Shown: piece after piece, positions 31,958 to 36,197 of the stretch
Layout of the letters: every line of letters starts with the position of its first letter
Numbering within the stretch: position 1 is the stretch's first letter
Source of the DNA: Bacteroidales bacterium
GTDB lineage: Bacteria > Bacteroidota > Bacteroidia > Bacteroidales > F082
Direction of reading: 5' to 3'
Assembly (NCBI GenBank): GCA_017381865.1
Contig: JAFOBJ010000063.1
Location: 1 to 36,197, forward strand
DNA length: 36,197 nucleotides
Notes under the pieces: generated by a model
Databases searched by the model: none
Seen by the model: the letters and a program-made list of their open reading frames with translations, nothing else
What the model was told of the DNA's origin: nothing
Position numbers and translations under genes: made by a program

Positions 31958-32425
31958 ATGAGAAAAGCTAAACCAAAGAAAAGAATCATCCTTCCAGATC
32001 CAAAATACGGTGATGTTTTGGTAACAAAATTCGTTAACAACATCATGTTGAAGGGTAAAAAGAATCTTGCTTACGAAATATTCTACAGCGCAATGGATAT
32101 CGTAGGTAACAAATTGAACGAAGACCCTATCAGTGTTTGGAAGAAAGCTTTAGAAAACGTAACTCCACAGGTAGAGGTAAGAAGCCGTCGTATTGGTGGT
32201 GCAACTTTCCAAATCCCTTCAGAGATTCGTCCTTCTCGTAAACAAAGCATCGGTATGAAAAACCTTATCGGTTACGCTCGCAAACGCCATGAAAAATCAA
32301 TGGGCGAAAGATTAGCAGGCGAAATCATGCAAGCTTATAAAGAAGAAGGCGCAGCTTTCAAGAAAAAGGAAGAAATCCACAGAATGGCTGACGCTAATAA
32401 AGCCTTCTCACACTTCAGATTCTAA
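31958..32425 (+). CDS. rpsG: 30S ribosomal protein S7
   Basis: Primary 16S rRNA-binding protein that starts assembly of the 30S head. 155 residues, normal length, with [18 protein letters not shown] near the N terminus, [16 protein letters not shown] in the middle, and [14 protein letters not shown] at the end. In E. coli this protein represses the str operon by binding between rpsL and rpsG. The 36-base gap here is too short to see such a site. fusA begins 20 bases downstream. Confidence 0.98.
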   Translation: MRKAKPKKRIILPDPKYGDVLVTKFVNNIMLKGKKNLAYEIFYSAMDIVGNKLNEDPISVWKKALENVTPQVEVRSRRIGGATFQIPSEIRPSRKQSIGMKNLIGYARKRHEKSMGERLAGEIMQAYKEEGAAFKKKEEIHRMADANKAFSHFRF

Positions 32426-32444
32426 TATACAAAAAGTGTAAATA

Positions 32445-34568
32445 ATGATGAAAAACGGTCAAAATAATATGAATAATCTCGATTTTACTCGTAATATAGG
32501 TATTATGGCTCACATAGATGCCGGTAAAACTACTACTACAGAGCGTATTCTGTATTATACAGGCCGTAGTCGTCGTCTCGGAGAGGTACACGATGGTGCT
32601 GCAACAATGGACTGGATGGTTCAGGAACAAGAACGTGGTATTACTATCACTTCTGCAGCTACAACAGTATTCTGGAATGTTAACAATAAGCCATATAAAA
32701 TCAATGTCATTGACACTCCTGGTCACGTCGATTTTACAGTCGAAGTCGAACGTTCACTCAGAGTTCTTGATGGCGCTGTAGCACTCTTCTGTGCAGTAGG
32801 TGGCGTAGAACCTCAATCAGAAACTGTATGGCACCAATCCGATAAGTACAAAGTTCCACATGTCTGTTTTATCAATAAGATGGACCGCTGTGGTGCAGAC
32901 TTCTTTAGAGTTGTCGAACAGATTAAAGAACGTCTCAATGCAAATCCAATTCCATTGCAACTCCCTATCGGAAGTGAAGATACTTTCATCGGTGTCGTTG
33001 ACTTAGTTAAAAACAAGGCTTTCGTTTGGGAAGATGAACTTGGACTCCAAATGACAGAGGTAGAAATACCAGAAGATATGCAAGAAATGGTGGCTGACTA
33101 TCGTGCAATGTTGCTCGAAGGCGCTGCTGAAGATAACGAAGAGTTATTCGAAAAATTTATGGATGACCCTGAATCAATCACAGAAGAAGAACTTGTCGCT
33201 GAAATTAGAAAAGCAACTATTTCTAGACGTGCTTGTCCAGTTTTGTGCGGCGCTTCTTTCAAGAACAAGGGCGTTCAATTCCTTCTCGATGCTATCGTTA
33301 ACTATCTTCCAAGTCCAAATGATATCGAAGACGTTGTAGGTATTAATCCTAAGACAGAAAAAGAAGAAATTCGCAAAGCGGATTCAAAAGAACCGTTCTG
33401 CGCACTCGCTTTCAAGATTGCAACAGATCCTTATGTAGGTCGTCTCGCTTTCTTCCGTGTTTATTCAGGATCTCTTAAATCAGGATCATACGTACTTAAC
33501 GCAACAACAGGTAAGAAAGAACGCATCTCTAGAATTATGCAGATGAATGCAAATAAACAAACACCGCTTGATATTATCGAAGCTGGTGACATTGCAGCTG
33601 CGGTCGGATTTAAAACTATCAGAACAGGCGACACCCTTACTAGCGAAGACAACCCTTTATTGCTTGAGTCTATCTCATTCCCACAACCAGTAGTTCAAAT
33701 CGCAGTTGAACCTAAAACTCAAGCAGAGATGGACAAGTTATCACTTTCCTTAGATAAACTTGCCGAAGAAGACCCAACTTTCCAAGTCACCACAGACGAC
33801 AATTCAGGTCAAACAATTATAGCTGGTATGGGCGAGTTGCACTTAGACATTATTATCGACAGATTAAGAAGAGAGTTTGGCGTAGAGATTAATGTTGGTA
33901 GTCCACAAGTGTCGTATAAAGAATCATTCACAGAAACAGTCACACATCGTGAGGTCTATAAGAAACAAACTGGTGGCAAAGGTAAATTTGCTGATATTGA
34001 GTTTGAAATTGGTCCAGCAGATGAGGGCGTTTCAGGAGTACAATTCATAAATGATGTTAAGGGTGGTGTAATTCCACGCGAATTCATAGTTGCTACAGAA
34101 AAAGGTTTCAAGAGTGCATTATCAAACGGCGTTTTAGCAGGCTTCCCAATGGATTCAGTTAAAGTTCGCTTGTATGATGGTTCAACTCACCCAGTTGACA
34201 GTGATGCATTATCATTTGAAGCAGCAGCACACTTCGGTGGCAAGGCAGCAGGTTTAAAAGCAAAATCAGTTGTTATGGAACCTATAATGAAAGTTGAAGT
34301 TCGCGTTCCATCAGAATATGTTGGCGATGTATCTGGTGACCTCAATAGAAGAAGATCAATATTGCGTGAAATTCAAGCTGAAGTTTCTCAGCAGATAATC
34401 AGAGCAGATGTTCCATTATCAGAGATGTTCGGATATATCACAACATTAAGAACATTAACACAAGGAAGAGCTAATTACAGTATGGAATTCAGTCACTATG
34501 CTAGATTAGCTGACGATTTGGCAGAAGTTGTTATCAAGAAAGCAAAGGGTACATATTTCTCTCTTTAA
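32445..34568 (+). CDS. fusA: Elongation factor G
   Basis: GTPase that drives translocation of tRNA and mRNA on the ribosome. 707 residues, full length. G1 is AHIDAGKTT (22-30), G2 RGITITSA (64-71), G3 DTPGHVDF (90-97), G4 NKMD (144-147), and G5 GASF. Domains II-V follow, with the domain IV loop region about residues 490-600 and the C-terminal [20 protein letters not shown]. Three ATG codons (M1, M2, M9) precede the conserved start at [14 protein letters not shown]. The first was kept because it leaves a 20-base gap to rpsG, but M9 is also possible. tuf does not follow, as is usual for Bacteroidota. Confidence 0.97.
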   Translation: MMKNGQNNMNNLDFTRNIGIMAHIDAGKTTTTERILYYTGRSRRLGEVHDGAATMDWMVQEQERGITITSAATTVFWNVNNKPYKINVIDTPGHVDFTVEVERSLRVLDGAVALFCAVGGVEPQSETVWHQSDKYKVPHVCFINKMDRCGADFFRVVEQIKERLNANPIPLQLPIGSEDTFIGVVDLVKNKAFVWEDELGLQMTEVEIPEDMQEMVADYRAMLLEGAAEDNEELFEKFMDDPESITEEELVAEIRKATISRRACPVLCGASFKNKGVQFLLDAIVNYLPSPNDIEDVVGINPKTEKEEIRKADSKEPFCALAFKIATDPYVGRLAFFRVYSGSLKSGSYVLNATTGKKERISRIMQMNANKQTPLDIIEAGDIAAAVGFKTIRTGDTLTSEDNPLLLESISFPQPVVQIAVEPKTQAEMDKLSLSLDKLAEEDPTFQVTTDDNSGQTIIAGMGELHLDIIIDRLRREFGVEINVGSPQVSYKESFTETVTHREVYKKQTGGKGKFADIEFEIGPADEGVSGVQFINDVKGGVIPREFIVATEKGFKSALSNGVLAGFPMDSVKVRLYDGSTHPVDSDALSFEAAAHFGGKAAGLKAKSVVMEPIMKVEVRVPSEYVGDVSGDLNRRRSILREIQAEVSQQIIRADVPLSEMFGYITTLRTLTQGRANYSMEFSHYARLADDLAEVVIKKAKGTYFSL

Positions 34569-34625
34569 AGAAGTAATAACGAAATAAGATTAGAATAAAA
34601 AATAAAAAATTAACAACAAATTCTT

Positions 34626-34931
34626 ATGAGTCAAAGAATTAGAATTAAGTTAAAATCTCATGATCACAACTTGGTTGACAAGTCAGCTGAGAAGATTGTG
34701 AAGACTATCAAATTGACTGGCGCTGTTGTTAGCGGTCCTATACCATTACCAACAGACAAGAAGATTTACACAGTATTGCGTTCTACCTTCGTTCACAAGA
34801 AATCGAGAGAACAATTTGAGTTATCATCATACAAACGTTTGCTTGATATCTATAACTCAACATCACAAACTATCGATGCTTTGATGAAGTTAGAATTACC
34901 AAGCGGTGTAGAAGTAGAAATTAAATTATAA
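34626..34931 (+). CDS. rpsJ: 30S ribosomal protein S10
   Basis: Small-subunit head protein, also the NusE transcription antitermination factor. 101 residues, with the typical [20 protein letters not shown] start, [18 protein letters not shown] loop and HKKSREQFE segment. It follows fusA by 57 bases and precedes rplC by 32, with no terminator seen, so the str and S10 groups form one long operon here. Confidence 0.98.
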   Translation: MSQRIRIKLKSHDHNLVDKSAEKIVKTIKLTGAVVSGPIPLPTDKKIYTVLRSTFVHKKSREQFELSSYKRLLDIYNSTSQTIDALMKLELPSGVEVEIKL

Positions 34932-34963
34932 TTGTAAAACTATCTAGTAATTAAAAGCGTAGC

Positions 34964-35593
34964 ATGTCAGGAATACTAGGAAAAAAGATTGGGATGACCA
35001 GCATTTACGACGAAAGTGGTAGAAATATTCCAGTTACAGTCGTTGAAGCAGGTCCTTGCGTAGTCACCCAAGTTAAGACAAAAGAAAAGGACGGTTACGA
35101 TGCTATCCAAATGGCGTTTGATGAAAGAAAGGTGAAAAACACACCTAAAGCTTTGCAAAAACATTTTGAAAAAGCTGGCACAACACCAAAGAAGGTAGTA
35201 CGCGAATTCTCACGTTTCGAAGAAGGCCACAGAAAGAGCCTTGGTGAAACAATCACCGTCGATGTATTTATGGAAGGCGAATTTGTTGACGTAACAGGTA
35301 TCAGCAAAGGTAAGGGCTTCCAAGGTGTAGTGAAACGTCACAATTTTGCTGGCGTTGGACAAGCGACTCACGGTCAACACAACCGTATGAGAAAACCGGG
35401 TTCAATCGGTGCATGTGCTTACCCTTCAAGAGTTTTCAAAGGCTTACGTATGGGTGGTCATATGGGTAACCGTACAGTGAAGGCTATTAACCTTCAAATC
35501 ATGAAAATCGTTCCCGAGAAGAATTTGTTAGTTGTGAAAGGTTCAGTACCGGGATCTAAAAACGGATATTTAAAAATAGAAAGATGGAGTTAG
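34964..35593 (+). CDS. rplC: 50S ribosomal protein L3
   Basis: Large-subunit assembly protein close to the peptidyl-transferase centre. 209 residues, with [16 protein letters not shown] at the N terminus, the central loop [19 protein letters not shown] that reaches the active centre, and [18 protein letters not shown]. Its 3' end overlaps the start of rplD by 10 bases, which suggests translational coupling. Confidence 0.98.
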   Translation: MSGILGKKIGMTSIYDESGRNIPVTVVEAGPCVVTQVKTKEKDGYDAIQMAFDERKVKNTPKALQKHFEKAGTTPKKVVREFSRFEEGHRKSLGETITVDVFMEGEFVDVTGISKGKGFQGVVKRHNFAGVGQATHGQHNRMRKPGSIGACAYPSRVFKGLRMGGHMGNRTVKAINLQIMKIVPEKNLLVVKGSVPGSKNGYLKIERWS

Positions 35594-36197
35594 AAGTTTT
35601 AAGAGTAACCGGTGAATCAACAGGACGCAAAGTTCAGTTGAACGAAAATATTTTCGGAATTGAGCCAAACGATCATTGCATTTATTTAGATGTAAACTTG
35701 ATCAGAGCAAATCAACGTCAAGGTACACACAAAGCAAAAACACGTAGTGAAATTGCTGGTAGTACTCGTAAGTTGATCCGTCAAAAAGGAACAGGTGGTG
35801 CACGCCGTGGTGATATCAACTCACCAGTATTAAGAGGCGGTGGTAGAGTATTCGGTCCACAACCACGTGATTACGGCTTCAAGTTGAACAAGAAAGTTAG
35901 ACTTCTTGCACGTAAATCAGCTTTGACATACAAAATGAGAGATGCAGAAATTGCTATATTAGAAGACTTCACCTTTGATAGCATCAAAACTAAGAAGATG
36001 GTTGAAGTTTTGAATAACCTTAAAGTGAATGGTGGCAAGAACTTGTTTGTATTCCCAACTGTAGACACAAATGTTGTCATGTCAGCAAGAAACATTCAAC
36101 GCACTCAAGTCACACTTGCTCGTAACCTCAACACTTATGATATTCTCAATGCCAAGAAAATTTTCATCTTGGAAAGTTCATTACCACAAATTGAAGA
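35584..36197 (+). CDS. rplD: 50S ribosomal protein L4 (partial, cut by window end)
   Basis: Open frame from ATG 35584 to the window end, 204 codons without a stop. It starts [20 protein letters not shown] and contains the L4 loop [19 protein letters not shown], then [26 protein letters not shown] and [20 protein letters not shown]4 proteins are about 200-210 residues, so only a few codons are missing. It binds 23S rRNA and lines the exit tunnel; in E. coli it also represses the S10 operon. The start lies inside the last codons of rplC. Confidence 0.95.
   Translation, partial: MELEVLRVTGESTGRKVQLNENIFGIEPNDHCIYLDVNLIRANQRQGTHKAKTRSEIAGSTRKLIRQKGTGGARRGDINSPVLRGGGRVFGPQPRDYGFKLNKKVRLLARKSALTYKMRDAEIAILEDFTFDSIKTKKMVEVLNNLKVNGGKNLFVFPTVDTNVVMSARNIQRTQVTLARNLNTYDILNAKKIFILESSLPQIE

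Overview
The window looks like a chromosomal segment of a low-GC member of the Bacteroidota, most likely order Bacteroidales. Supporting signs are a fused SecD-SecF, DUF4290, T9SS C-terminal sorting domains, a PorE-like OmpA protein, promoter boxes of the TTG / TAnnTTTG type, A/T-rich starts without Shine-Dalgarno boxes, and an rpsL-rpsG-fusA-rpsJ-rplC-rplD order with no tuf gene. No transposase, integrase, phage gene, CRISPR array or tRNA was found.

Layout. 1-1450: a dispersed repeat, then ilvE and its terminator. 1540-10005: four paralogous secreted proteins in tandem. Each has a signal peptide, an Omp28/thioredoxin-like CxxC domain and a T9SS sorting tail; the last carries two complete modules. 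10079-10861 (minus): a voltage-gated cation channel. 10862-11344: repeats only. 11345-16927 (minus): a probable operon, PorE/OmpA-like protein, purM, prfA, pyrF. 17112-20204 (minus): secDF. 20417-22691 (minus): an ABC-2 exporter whose permease is split into two frames. 22773-25981 (minus): dnaJ, grpE and murA. 25982-27993: repeats around a single plus-strand lipoprotein gene. 27994-31053 (minus): DUF4290 gene and a UvrD/PcrA helicase. 31054-31534: divergent promoter region and a long structured leader. 31535-36197: start of the str/S10 ribosomal protein operon, cut by the window end inside rplD.

How the genes fit together. SecDF drives the Sec step that all the signal-peptide proteins need. 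The four Omp28-type proteins carry T9SS sorting tails, so they should pass on through the type IX system. The OmpA protein has the domain order of the T9SS periplasmic protein PorE. The rest is mostly housekeeping: translation (prfA, r-proteins, EF-G), purine and pyrimidine synthesis, branched-chain amino acids, chaperones, peptidoglycan synthesis and DNA repair.

The most unusual layer is intergenic. Short tandem arrays (6-12 base units) repeatedly start at, or even supply, stop codons. A three-copy dispersed element has a conserved stem with varying loops. A pair of ~110-120 base direct repeats flanks the lipoprotein gene. Other points of interest are a degenerate retropepsin-like domain fused to the PorE-like protein, a MurA with Asp at the usual catalytic Cys, and a candidate regulatory RNA leader before rpsL.
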